Translations under genes and position numbers: made by a program
Part shown: positions 9,663-19,172 of the stretch, piece by piece
Numbering within the stretch: position 1 is the stretch's first letter
How the letters are laid out: each line of letters starts with the position of its first letter
Notes under the pieces: model-generated
Databases searched by the model: none
What the model saw: the letters and a program-made list of their open reading frames with translations, nothing else
Told to the model about the DNA's origin: nothing
Assembly: GCF_014192515.1 (NCBI RefSeq)
Contig: NZ_JACHYB010000001.1
Coordinates: forward strand, 806,001-870,000
Direction of reading: 5' to 3'
DNA length: 64,000 bases
From: Microbacter margulisiae
Lineage (GTDB): Bacteria > Bacteroidota > Bacteroidia > Bacteroidales > Paludibacteraceae

Positions 9663-10247
9663 TTACCAGGGAATAACGAACAGTACGCATAGGACGATTA
9701 TTCTCATTAATTTCTCCCGTAAAGACTTTAATCCTATCGAAAGTTGATTTTTAACCGTTTGTTCGCTTAATGATAAAGTTTCTGCAATTTCTTTGTTTGT
9801 CATTCTGTTAAATCTCGATAATTGAATAACACGTTGTTGAGTTGGAGGTAGTTTTGATAGAATTTTCGTAAAATGCTTGACAAAATCCCCATATTCAACA
9901 CGTTGTTGGGTATCATCAACAGTAAGAGCATGCATAAATTCCTTGTATTCTTCACTATGGGGATGGTTCAACCTGGCCCGGTATGCGTTAATAAGTTTAT
10001 GTTTGGCCATAATAAAGAGCAAAGCGCTTAGAGTGTCATCTTGCCGGATAGTCATTCTGTTGTTCCATAGGTTGATGAATACCTCTTGCACAATGTCTTC
10101 AGCATCTTCTACAGATTTTGTATATTGAAGGCTGTAAGCATATAAACGCTTTGCATACAATTTATAAATGGAATCAAATGCTGTATGCGAACCGTTTTTC
10201 AAATTGAAAATTAATTTCTTTTCCTGATTTTCGTTGTATTTTTCCAT
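9663..10247 (-). CDS. ECF-type RNA polymerase sigma-70 factor
   Basis: A 194-residue sigma factor when started at MEKYNENQEKKLIFNLK; the frame is open 23 codons further up, but that extension is hydrophobic and not sigma-like. Region 2 contains YAYSLQYTKSVEDAEDIVQEVFINLW, the -10 recognition and core-binding part. Region 4 contains LPPTQQRVIQLSRFNRMTNKEIAETLSLSEQTVKNQLS, a helix-turn-helix that reads the -35 element. It is paired with the FecR protein downstream and presumably switches on the susCD genes when substrate is sensed. The short hydrophobic C-terminal tail is common in this Bacteroidetes subfamily. Confidence 0.94.
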   Translation of the reverse strand: MEKYNENQEKKLIFNLKNGSHTAFDSIYKLYAKRLYAYSLQYTKSVEDAEDIVQEVFINLWNNRMTIRQDDTLSALLFIMAKHKLINAYRARLNHPHSEEYKEFMHALTVDDTQQRVEYGDFVKHFTKILSKLPPTQQRVIQLSRFNRMTNKEIAETLSLSEQTVKNQLSIGLKSLREKLMRIIVLCVLFVIPW

Positions 10248-10844
10248 AGGGAACAGTACAAGTTTTAAGGTTAAGTATGACATCAAGAGAATGCAAAAAT
10301 AGGCATATTTCTGCATTTTGGTATTTTTTGATCAAGATTAACAGGATTGGCGCATAAAAGAAGTAGAAGTATGTGGTTCCATCTTCAATAAAAAATTAAA
10401 TCAATTACTGATTGACACTGTCAACAGGCAGGTATTCTTCTATTATAAAAATCACGCTACACTTGTTTGTCCATTATAAGCGATGATGAGATAACCACTT
10501 CTAAAAAAATACTTTTGACTAATTTCTGTTTTCTTCTCTGTCCGGATAGGTGGATCAAAGATGTGGGGTGTTCAAAATGAATTGTATCTCAAAAATTTCT
10601 TGTCTAACGTTTAGGGTACATTACATTTTGAATCCCATTTTTAGTTTTAAAGCTTCCCCACAGGCAGAACAAAAAAAAAATTATATCCACACCCACACCA
10701 GAAAATAAAAAAAGCTGTAATTTAGCTGTCTGTAAACAATGGAAAAACATGAAAGCATTGAAAATGGATGAACGCTCATGACTGAATTCAAGGCGCACAA
10801 GCCAATGATTAAATGTTGACATGAGTTCGACGCTCAATTAACAC
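10248..10844. other. Divergent intergenic region, about 600 bp
   Basis: It lies between the minus-strand sigma gene and the plus-strand EndoQ-UvrD gene. Short open frames exist but have no family-like composition. I see no convincing promoter box, hairpin or repeat beyond an A-rich stretch near 10,668-10,680. Confidence 0.4.
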
Positions 10845-13754
10845 ATGAAATTTTTTGCCGACTTTCATCTTCACTCCCACTATTCAAGAGCAACCAGCAA
10901 AGATCTGAATCTTGATACCCTGTATCAATGGGCAAAAATCAAAGGTATCCATGTGCTGGGTACTGGCGATTTTACTCATCCGGGATGGCTCAAAGAACTG
11001 GAAGACAGACTCGAACCGGATGGGAACGGGCTTTTTCGTTTGAAAAATCCTCCTCATGAAGAAGGAGTCCCCGGCATCAAACCCCAAGGTATCGACGTGC
11101 GGTTTTGCCTTAGCACAGAAATCGCATCCATTTACAAATACGGAGACAAAGTCAGGAAGAATCATAACATTGTGCTGGCGCCCGATTTTGATACCGCAAA
11201 AAGAATCAATGCACGTCTGAGCCAAATCGGGAACCTTGCTTCGGACGGACGACCGATTTTGGGGCTTCCCTCAAGAGATCTGCTTGAAATCGTACTCGAA
11301 AGCTCACAAGATGCCCATCTGATTCCAGCGCATGTTTGGACGCCCTGGTTCTCCACACTGGGTTCGAAAGGGGGTTATGACAGCATTGAAGAGTGCTTCC
11401 GCGACTTGTCCAACCACATCTTTGCCCTGGAAACAGGCCTTTCTTCCGATCCAGCCATGAACTGGAAGTTATCTTCACTCGACCGGTACACGCTGGTCTC
11501 CAATTCAGATGCACATTCACCTCAAAAGATGGGAAGGGAAGCCAATGTATTTGATACGGAGTTATCGTATTATGCCATGTTCGAAGCGTTGAAAAGCAGG
11601 CAAGGTTTCTGCGGCACATATGAGTTCTTTCCTGAAGAAGGGAAATATCATCTGGACGGACATCGTAAATGTAATATCTCCCTGACACCTCAGGAGAGTT
11701 TCAAACTGAAAAATATTTGTCCAGTCTGCGGCAAACCGCTTACGATTGGGGTACTCAACCGGATTGAAACGCTCGCAGACAGGCCTTCGGCTGAACAACC
11801 GACCAATGCTCCCGGTTTTAAGTATATTGTTCCTTTGCCCGAGATCCTCGCCCAAATTGAAGGTTCATCTACTGCCTCAAAAGGCGTGATGCAAGAATTT
11901 ACGCGCGTAATTTCAACTTTCGGCAATGAATTTGATCTGTTACACGTTGTACCGGTTGAAGAGATAAAAGCTAAATCAAATGTCCTACTTGCAGAAGCTA
12001 TCCGGCGTTTACGCGCTGAGGAAGTTCATCCGCAAGGAGGTTACGACGGCGAATACGGCACCATCTCCATCTTTAATGCTGGCGAAATAGCACGTTTTAC
12101 AGGTCAGGAAAACCTTTTTGACGAAGAGATATCCGTTGCTAATGTTGTTGAACCGGAACAAAGTTACTCCCTCCAACAACCGGCAGCATTGCCAGAAAAA
12201 AAAGGGGAAGAACAAAAACCTAACACAAAGCAACAGCAGGCTATACAGGAAGAAAAGAATACGCTTGTCATTGCCGGACCGGGCACTGGAAAAACAAAAA
12301 CCCTGATCCAATGGATTGCTTTCCAGATTGAAGAAAAAGGTATCCTGCCGGATACAATTATTGCAATCACCTTTACCAACAAAGCTGCTGATGAACTTAG
12401 GGTGCGGCTGCAAAAACAAATCGGAGACAAAGCAAACCGGATAATGGTCGGCACCTTTCATGCTATTGCATACGGTTTTCTGAAAGAAATGTACCCTGAA
12501 ACAGGAACTATTTACGACCAAACCAGTCGCATCAGCCTATTCAACATTCTTTTTCCTGAAATGGACAATGCCGGACATAAAAAACTTTCCTACGCCTACG
12601 AAAAGTATCACGAAGGTATTGACCCCGATCAAAAGGAATTCTCGACGCATTTTGAGACCTACCATCAGTTCCTCCGCGATAACCATGCGGTCGATCTGTC
12701 GGCAATCATCTGGCAGGCGAATAATGAATTGAAAAACTCACAGAAAAGCTTCACCCAAAAGTATAAATGCCTTGCGGTAGATGAGTTTCAGGACAGTAAC
12801 CCGGTGCAATATGAATTTGTCCGGTTGCTTGCTTCCGGGAAGCATGTTTTCACTATTGGCGATCCTAACCAATCTATTTACGGGTTCCGGGGCTCCGACA
12901 TACGACTCTTTTACAAAGCGGAAACTGATTTGCAGGCTACCCGCATTATGCTGCAGAAGAACTACCGCACGCCGCCTTCCATTCTGAAAGCTGCAGATGA
13001 AGTGATCCGGCATAATTCTCTTGCAGGCGAAACGCATGCCGAAGCAGTGAAAACATCAGACGTTGAAATCAAGCAATACGTAGCGGGAAATGCCACAGAA
13101 GAAGCCAATTACATTGCAACTCAGATATTAAACTATGTCGGTGGCGTTGATGCCCTAAGTACCGGACAACTCTTATCCGACTATGATTATGCTTTCTCGG
13201 ATATTGCCGTTTTATATCGAACCCATCGGATTGGTAGCCAGATTATCCATCAATTAAAGGCAAAAGGCATTCCAGTGTTACTAAGTGATGGAAGCTCTTT
13301 TCTGTCGGAGACACCTTTTGATCTGGTAGCAAATGCTTTGCAGTTATTGCAAAATGAACATAATATGGTTGCGCTGTCCCGATTGATTGATCATCTTTTA
13401 TCCATCACAAAGGAACAAAAGCAATTTATACTGAAAAGCATGATGGAAAGAAGCATTGACTTTGAGCATCTTTCCGATGATCAGCGTTGGAGAGAGTGGA
13501 TATTGCTCTACCGTCAATTATCATCCGGTTTCGAAACAAGCAATCCCGGCACGGTTCTGGAGCCGTTGCTGGATTTCTTTCTCCCGCTTACCGGCGTGCT
13601 CAATGTCATTAAGTTAAGGCCATCAGAAAGTATTTTTATTGTTTTTCAGCAACTTCGGTTTACCTCTTTTTCTGTATTTGTCAGTATCTCTTTCAAATCT
13701 TCTATTTGGTCGTATTGGTATCGTGTGTTTTTTAAACAACGCTTTGAGTTCTGA
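10845..13754 (+). pseudogene. PHP/EndoQ-like nuclease fused to UvrD-type helicase, 5' part, interrupted by IS4 element
   Basis: Residues 1-918 are genuine; the remaining 51 codons read into the IS element and end at 13,754. The N-terminal half (about 1-450) is a PHP phosphoesterase with metal-binding FHLHSHYSR (residues 7-15) and LVSNSDAHSPQKMGREAN. A zinc-finger-like segment follows with Cys276, Cys292 and Cys295 (ICPVCGKPLTIGVLNRIE), as in endonuclease Q, which nicks DNA at deaminated or abasic bases. A superfamily 1 helicase starts near 465: Walker A AGPGTGKTKT (477-486), Walker B VDEFQDSNPVQYEF and IGDPNQSIYGFRGSD. The truncation removes motifs V and VI, so ATP-driven unwinding should be lost, while the nuclease half could still be made. 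The frame continues exactly at 15,062 once the element and one target copy are removed. Confidence 0.9.
13591..13600 (+). repeat. Target-site duplication, left copy (10 bp)
   Basis: CCGGCGTGCT immediately before the IS4-family element. The identical right copy is at 15,052-15,061. The duplication falls within the helicase coding sequence and marks the insertion point. Confidence 0.95.
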
Positions 13755-15051
13755 TACTATTTCGTTCATATCCTTTTCCGAGAAAAACAGTAAAATTATC
13801 CTGTCTTTGAGAAAGCCGTATGATAAATTGCTATTGACTTTGTATTGATATTGATATTTGGTTGATTCTTTGGCTAATTCATCATTTATGTCTCCAACGA
13901 TTAAACTCTGAACGTTTGACACAAATAAGGCTGCATAAAAATCCTGCAATATACAATGCTCTGAATAGCCTGAAAAATGTTCTATTTTTATCTTGTTCTT
14001 CAATTCATCATAAAACGTTTCTACTCCCCACCTTAAAAAATACAGTTCTTTAAATAAAGAGACTGGATATTTTTTTGAATCAAACAAAGAAGTTATCAGT
14101 ATTTCTATTTCTCCATCAGGTAGTTCAACCCGAACCAACCGAACTTCTTTGAATGCATTCTTCGAATACGGTTTATCCGACAGTTTTATGTTCTTTCCAG
14201 GTTGCATTCGAGCAATAGCTGACTGTAGTCCACTCTGGTAAAATTCCCGGGTGAGGTTACTAAAATCAGCTTTAACCCGGATGAGAAAATCTACTCCTTT
14301 TTCAAAATGCTCATAAATCAAATTGAAAGAAGGATAACCTCTATCGTAAATAATCAAGTCGTTAGCTTTTGCAAAAACCAAATGATTCAACGCCAAAACA
14401 CTCTCTCCAGTTGACAGTGGAGCTAAAACACCATCCAGGACAAACCGATTCAAAACATCGTACAATACCGATATTCTTGCCTGTACCACTCCTGTTTCAG
14501 ATTGGTTTTTAGTCCTGCCATAAATGCTTTCCAACTCCTGAGTATCGGGCAAAACCAATCTTGACCCATCAATAGCCAACAACCTAAATCCATTCCAGAG
14601 CTTTATCGATGCATCATTGTCTGTATAAAACTCCTCAATCAAACTATCTGAAAGTGATTTAAATACTTCAGGTTTTATTTTTTTTCGATACTGTACAAAA
14701 GCACTTTTTGTAATACCATTTATCGAAGCACCAGGCATATTGTACTTTATGAAACTAATAAAGTTAGCTATCTCAACCGAAAGACTTTTAGTGAGAAAAT
14801 TTATCATAAAGACAATGGTGCTGTGAAATGATTGCTTCCTGTTTCTTGTAAAATCTGTCTCTAACATTCTGAACTTTAAAACTATTTCCTGCGAAAATAC
14901 TCTTTTCCTTATCAGTTCCAATATACTTTCCGGCGTTTTTTTTCATGATAATAACTATTTGATTCTGAAACAAATATACAAAAAATAACTCATATACACA
15001 AGCGTTTATTGTTGATAATCAGATAATTATATCGCTAACTTAATGACATTG
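13601..15051 (-). mobile_element. IS4-family insertion sequence, 1,451 bp
   Basis: Perfect 16-bp terminal inverted repeats (CAATGTCATTAAGTTA at 13,601-13,616 and its complement at 15,036-15,051) are flanked by identical 10-bp target duplications. One transposase gene runs opposite to the interrupted helicase gene. Perfect ends, exact target copies and an exactly restorable host frame indicate a recent insertion. Confidence 0.96.
13623..14921 (-). CDS. IS4-family DDE transposase
   Basis: A 432-residue frame carrying the IS4 catalytic blocks: AIDGSRLVLPD (first Asp), IYDRGYPSFN (second Asp), and the Y-x2-R-x3-E-x6-K signature in YFLRWGVETFYDELK (catalytic Glu). The only start in this frame is a TTG at 14,921. 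An ATG at 14,944-14,946 followed by eight A residues (14,936-14,943) is one base out of frame. If one A were skipped, the protein would begin MKKTPESILELIRKR and join this frame smoothly. So the true start is probably that ATG, reached through slippage on the A8 run, or the copy carries a one-base indel. Otherwise the protein is complete. Confidence 0.9.
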   Translation of the reverse strand: MELIRKRVFSQEIVLKFRMLETDFTRNRKQSFHSTIVFMINFLTKSLSVEIANFISFIKYNMPGASINGITKSAFVQYRKKIKPEVFKSLSDSLIEEFYTDNDASIKLWNGFRLLAIDGSRLVLPDTQELESIYGRTKNQSETGVVQARISVLYDVLNRFVLDGVLAPLSTGESVLALNHLVFAKANDLIIYDRGYPSFNLIYEHFEKGVDFLIRVKADFSNLTREFYQSGLQSAIARMQPGKNIKLSDKPYSKNAFKEVRLVRVELPDGEIEILITSLFDSKKYPVSLFKELYFLRWGVETFYDELKNKIKIEHFSGYSEHCILQDFYAALFVSNVQSLIVGDINDELAKESTKYQYQYKVNSNLSYGFLKDRIILLFFSEKDMNEIVSELKALFKKHTIPIRPNRRFERDTDKYRKRGKPKLLKNNKNTF

Positions 15052-15061
15052 CCGGCGTGCT

Positions 15062-15515
15062 GGCAGAGGATGTGATCATCAAAAGGGAAATGCTCCTTAA
15101 GGCCGCCTCGGACACCGCTGAAAATACGGCTGTTTTCCTGCAGAAGCTTATTTTATCACCCTATACCGATATGGGTAGGTTGAATAGCGGCGGCGTACGA
15201 CTGTTAACTTTCCATGCTGCCAAAGGACTTGAATTTCCAGTCGTCATCATTGCAGGAGCTGAAGAAGGAATCACCCCGCTCGATCGACAGGATAGCAATC
15301 TGGAAGAAGAACGTCGCCTGTTTTACGTGGCAATGACACGCGCTAAAGAGGAGTTGCAAATAGTCCATTGCAAAAAAAGGAGGCTGTACGGCACGGAAAA
15401 AGAGATGAAACCATCACCCTTCCTAGCAGAATTCAGTCCCGGATATTCCAAACAAATTCAGCCGAATATCCCGAAAAGAAACAAAAAAGACGAAGGGCAG
15501 TTGAACCTGTTTTAA
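15062..15515 (+). pseudogene. 3' part of the interrupted EndoQ-UvrD fusion (helicase motifs V-VI)
   Basis: Continuation of the frame that stops at 13,600: joining the two gives ...TGVL-AEDVIIKREM without a base gained or lost, for a restored protein of 1,069 residues. It carries helicase motif V (GVRLLTFHAAKGLEFPVVII) and motif VI (EERRLFYVAMTRAKEEL), then a basic tail ending GQLNLF. The ending resembles the PCNA-binding or C-terminal tails seen in some UvrD relatives, but this is only an impression. An ATG near 15,091 could start translation, yet the segment lacks Walker A and cannot act as a helicase alone. Confidence 0.9.
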
Positions 15516-15518
15516 ACA

Positions 15519-15555
15519 GAAGTGGAGGTACAGCTTAAAACCGCACTTCCACTTC
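15519..15555 (+). terminator. Possible terminator after the EndoQ-UvrD gene
   Basis: An 8-bp stem GAAGTGGA (15,519-15,526) with TCCACTTC (15,548-15,555) begins four bases after the stop codon. A second small hairpin follows (CCTAT...ATAGG). There is no clean T tract, so this is a moderate call. Confidence 0.4.
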
Positions 15556-15621
15556 CTATGTAAAAAATAGGTTCAATTTTCATTCCCAATTAGGATAAAA
15601 ACAACCTGTAATTGAATCCGG

Positions 15622-17127
15622 TTATCCGTTTGTGCTTCTATTATCTTTTACGACCACGTCATGTGCACCACCTTCGATAATACTTGTAGATGAAACAAGG
15701 GTAATCTTCGCATTTCGCTTTAAATCATTCAAATCCATTACACCACAACTACTCATCGTTGATTTAATCTTTCCCAATGTAATATTCAGATTGTCTTTCA
15801 ATTTACCAGCATATGGAACGAAACTGTCAACCCCTTCTTCAAATTTCAGGTTTTCGCTTCCTCCCATATCGTAACGTTGCCAGTTACGCGCTCGGTTCGA
15901 GCCTTCTCCCCAGTATTCTTTCATGTAATTTCCGTTCACCATCAGTTTCCGTGTCGGACTTTCGTCAAAGCGGGCAAAGTATCGTCCCATCATCAAAAAA
16001 TCGGCACCCATAGCTAAAGCAAGCACCATGTGATAATCCTGAACAATCCCTCCATCCGAACAAATAGGTACATATATCCCGGTTTTTTCAAAGTATTCGT
16101 CACGCGCGGCTGCTACTTCAATAAGAGCAGTCGCCTGTCCACGGCCAATCCCTTTCTGTTCCCTGGTTATACAAATAGACCCTCCGCCTACACCCACTTT
16201 CACAAAATCGGCGCCTGCTTCGGCAAGGTATATAAAGCCATCACGATCGACAACGTTGCCTGCTCCGACTTTTACATGTTCACCAAAAGCAGATTTGATA
16301 TAATGAAGCGTATCTTTCTGATATTCTGAAAACCCATCGGAAGAGTCGATACACATGATATCTACTCCGGCTTCAAGCAACCGGGGGACACGCTCTTTAT
16401 AGTCGCGAGTATTGATTCCTGCACCAACAAGCAATTTCATGTTATCGTCAGAAAGTTCATTCGGGTTCTCCTTGTGATTTTCGTAATCTTTTCGGAATAC
16501 AAAATATTTTAAATTCTGCTCTTTATCAATTATGGGAAGGCAATTGAGTTTATGCTCCCATATAATATCATTGGCTTCGGTAATGGAAATACCAAATTCG
16601 CCGGTGATAAGCTTTGAAAACGGGGTCATAAATTCTTTTACCTTTTTATCAGGATCATCCCTGGTCACACGGTAATCCCTTCCGGTTACAATTCCCAGGA
16701 GTTTTCCCTGTGAAGTCCCGTCTTCAGTAATTCCAATAGTTCCATGTCCTGATCTTTCTTTCAGCTCAATCACATTACGTAAGGTATGGTCCGGGGTTAG
16801 GTTAGCGTTGCTCACAACAAACCCTGCTTTATAGGTTTTCACCTTTCTAACCATTTCAGCCTGTGATTCAATAGCTTGCGAGCCAAAAATAAAAGAAAGC
16901 CCTCCATTGCGGGCCAATGCAATAGCCATGTTATGATCAGAAACCGATTGCATGATTGCTGAAACAAAAGGCACGTTCAGAGAGATAGGCGCCTGTTCTC
17001 CTTTACGAAACTTCACAAGGGGGGCCTTCAACAATATATTCGAGGGGGAACACTCGTGGGTAGTCAACCCCGGAATTAGTAAATACTCACTGAAGGTTCT
17101 TGAAATGTCTTCCAAATATTTTGCCAT
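15622..17127 (-). CDS. guaB: Inosine-5'-monophosphate dehydrogenase
   Basis: A 501-residue enzyme that oxidises IMP to XMP with NAD+, the committed step of GMP synthesis in the cytosol. The start is taken at [16 protein letters not shown]; the frame is open upstream but unlike the family. Two CBS domains lie between about residues 95 and 215 ([41 protein letters not shown]). The catalytic loop is [20 protein letters not shown], with the active-site Cys, and [12 protein letters not shown] and [11 protein letters not shown] follow. The CBS region, the catalytic loop (SICITRE rather than SICTTR) and the C-terminal [11 protein letters not shown] closely recall the protozoan Tritrichomonas foetus enzyme, which belongs to a bacterial-type clade. 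It lies 117 bp downstream of cas2 on the same strand and is not functionally linked to it. Confidence 0.95.
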   Translation of the reverse strand: MAKYLEDISRTFSEYLLIPGLTTHECSPSNILLKAPLVKFRKGEQAPISLNVPFVSAIMQSVSDHNMAIALARNGGLSFIFGSQAIESQAEMVRKVKTYKAGFVVSNANLTPDHTLRNVIELKERSGHGTIGITEDGTSQGKLLGIVTGRDYRVTRDDPDKKVKEFMTPFSKLITGEFGISITEANDIIWEHKLNCLPIIDKEQNLKYFVFRKDYENHKENPNELSDDNMKLLVGAGINTRDYKERVPRLLEAGVDIMCIDSSDGFSEYQKDTLHYIKSAFGEHVKVGAGNVVDRDGFIYLAEAGADFVKVGVGGGSICITREQKGIGRGQATALIEVAAARDEYFEKTGIYVPICSDGGIVQDYHMVLALAMGADFLMMGRYFARFDESPTRKLMVNGNYMKEYWGEGSNRARNWQRYDMGGSENLKFEEGVDSFVPYAGKLKDNLNITLGKIKSTMSSCGVMDLNDLKRNAKITLVSSTSIIEGGAHDVVVKDNRSTNG

Positions 17128-17243
17128 ATAGTTCTTGATTGAATTTGAAATAAAAGTTTGTAAAGGTAGCCAAAAATGGATATCCGGCAAGGGCTTATTT
17201 CGTCAGAATGCGATTCAGTTCACAAGTATCCTCCCCTGCTCGG

Positions 17244-17726
<483 letters not shown>

Positions 17727-17815
17727 TCAAAACTCTTCGTTTGAATCACGTAATCACATTCTCCTTCCTAATTCCTCTTTGTTTTGTTTTGCCATTTCTT
17801 AATTTCATGCATTCT

Positions 17816-18748
17816 TCAAAACGTCGGATAACTTATTTTCCGTAATTCCCCACTAAAACATCTGTAAAGGGATGCTGTTGTCCGCTGCACTCCTACCATT
17901 AACGGACTTCTCTCTCCCTCAATTACAACTTCGATAGTGGGTATCTGTAACAGCCTTTGCTTAATATCCTTTGTCAGTTCCCGGTAATCGGTTCCCTTAT
18001 CCACAATATCATATACCATATCGTCCACATAAGGACGGTAGGGTTCCATCACGTCATCTGCCAAACAATAGGCGTTGTAGCGGTTTCTGTGATGGATGCC
18101 AAATGTGGGCAGCAGACCCGAACTAACCAGTGAACGGGCCACCACAGCTCTCAGAATGGCATACCCGTAATTGAGCAGGTTATTGGGAGGCTCCTCTTCC
18201 CTGCCCCTTCGAAAATCAGGCAACGAAGGGAAAAGATTACTCCAATAGTAAGCCGCAGCCCTGGCTTCATGATTTTCCACATCCCCGCTTTTTACTACAT
18301 CCGACCAATAATGCATGTTTTTGGTATTGACATCTCTACGACGTTCCAACAAGGCGGTTTGATTATGAATCTTGGCTTTGATCGTCTGTTGCCAGAGTTG
18401 TTTTTTCAATGGTTCGGAAGCTTCAATCTGGTCGTGCCACCGTTCCCGCTGTGTCGTATTGCCTGACAAGGGGAGCAGCAATCCAGCAGGCATGCGGTTT
18501 CCGTCGCATGTAATTACTGCGGCATTGTTTGAAAGCAGACTATCCATCAGACCATGGGTTAGTGTAATCTGTTGATGATCGAGCACCACTACCCCAATAT
18601 CTTCAATAGGAACGGTAACTTCGCTCTTTTGCTTAAACGATTCGGGTAGAGTATCGTTCTTCGCCACCTCTGGTAATTTGATTACCAACTGTTCATTCCG
18701 CTTTGACAAATAAGCCGGATTTCCGAAATAAAGCGTCCGTTTAATCAT
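17816..18748 (-). CDS. cas1: CRISPR-associated endonuclease Cas1, type II
   Basis: A 310-residue integrase that inserts new spacers at the array with Cas2. The N-terminal beta domain begins MIKRTLYFGNPAYLSKRNEQ, typical of type II Cas1. The metal-binding residues are Glu161 in NHEARAAAYYW, His219/220 in TFGIHHRNRYNAYCLADD, and the acidic cluster around Asp231-Glu235. Length and motifs are complete, so the adaptation machinery looks functional. It sits about 240 bp upstream of cas2 and 420 bp downstream of cas9. The latter gap holds a decayed coding sequence. Confidence 0.96.
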   Translation of the reverse strand: MIKRTLYFGNPAYLSKRNEQLVIKLPEVAKNDTLPESFKQKSEVTVPIEDIGVVVLDHQQITLTHGLMDSLLSNNAAVITCDGNRMPAGLLLPLSGNTTQRERWHDQIEASEPLKKQLWQQTIKAKIHNQTALLERRRDVNTKNMHYWSDVVKSGDVENHEARAAAYYWSNLFPSLPDFRRGREEEPPNNLLNYGYAILRAVVARSLVSSGLLPTFGIHHRNRYNAYCLADDVMEPYRPYVDDMVYDIVDKGTDYRELTKDIKQRLLQIPTIEVVIEGERSPLMVGVQRTTASLYRCFSGELRKISYPTF

Positions 18749-18773
18749 GATCTACAGGAATTTCAAGATGAAC

Positions 18774-19172
18774 TATCTGGTTGAATTTTTCGAGATTTTA
18801 TGTGCATGTTCAAAAAGCGCCATACCGCCAAATGCCTTTACGATCTTTTCTACCACTACCACATTACTCTTTTTCTAATTTCGAATCAACGCCTCGCACG
18901 CCTCCTGTTTGTGGAAACATATCTCTGGATAGAATTGTTCAACATCCGACAAAAGGTTGATTTCTAGGCTATGAGAAATGTATACAGCCTGTATCACTCC
19001 AGAAAATACCACCAGTTTTCATCCTCTCGAAACACACTTTTAAACCCGTTGGCATGGTTGAAAATATGATACAAGCAATTAAACTGTAATTTCCCCATTT
19101 ATAGGTTTTAATGGTTGTTTCTTTCAACTTTCCCAACGTTCTAAAACTTTGAAAAAGTTTATCGTTGATCAA
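18774..19172 (-). pseudogene. Decayed coding sequence between cas9 and cas1
   Basis: No single frame spans this 400-bp gap, but three minus-strand segments look protein-like in succession. The first (19,172-18,969) starts just after cas9 from a TTG and contains YKWGNYSLIACIIFSTMPTG. The second, in another frame and ending at a TAG at 18,875-18,877, reads LEINLLSDVEQFYPEICFHK and ends CEALIRN. The third, after that stop, reads VEKIVKAFGGMALFEHAHK to a stop at 18,774. Together they look like one small gene broken by a frameshift and a nonsense change. I cannot name the family. It is not a known type II-C cas gene. Confidence is modest because short fragments can arise by chance. Confidence 0.4.

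Noticed and set aside
10604..10837. A 77-codon minus-strand frame upstream of the EndoQ-UvrD gene
   Set aside because: No family-like features and an abnormal Phe/Cys-rich composition. It crosses an A-rich intergenic tract.
11206..11688. Minus-strand open frame of 160 codons within the EndoQ part
   Set aside because: It lies opposite a recognisable coding sequence, has an unnatural composition (Cys, Trp and Arg rich), and is an antisense shadow. The same applies to 12,009-12,521.
18969..19172. A 67-codon open frame just after cas9 as an independent gene
   Set aside because: It starts from TTG overlapping the cas9 stop and looks coding only in parts. It reads better as one segment of a broken older gene.
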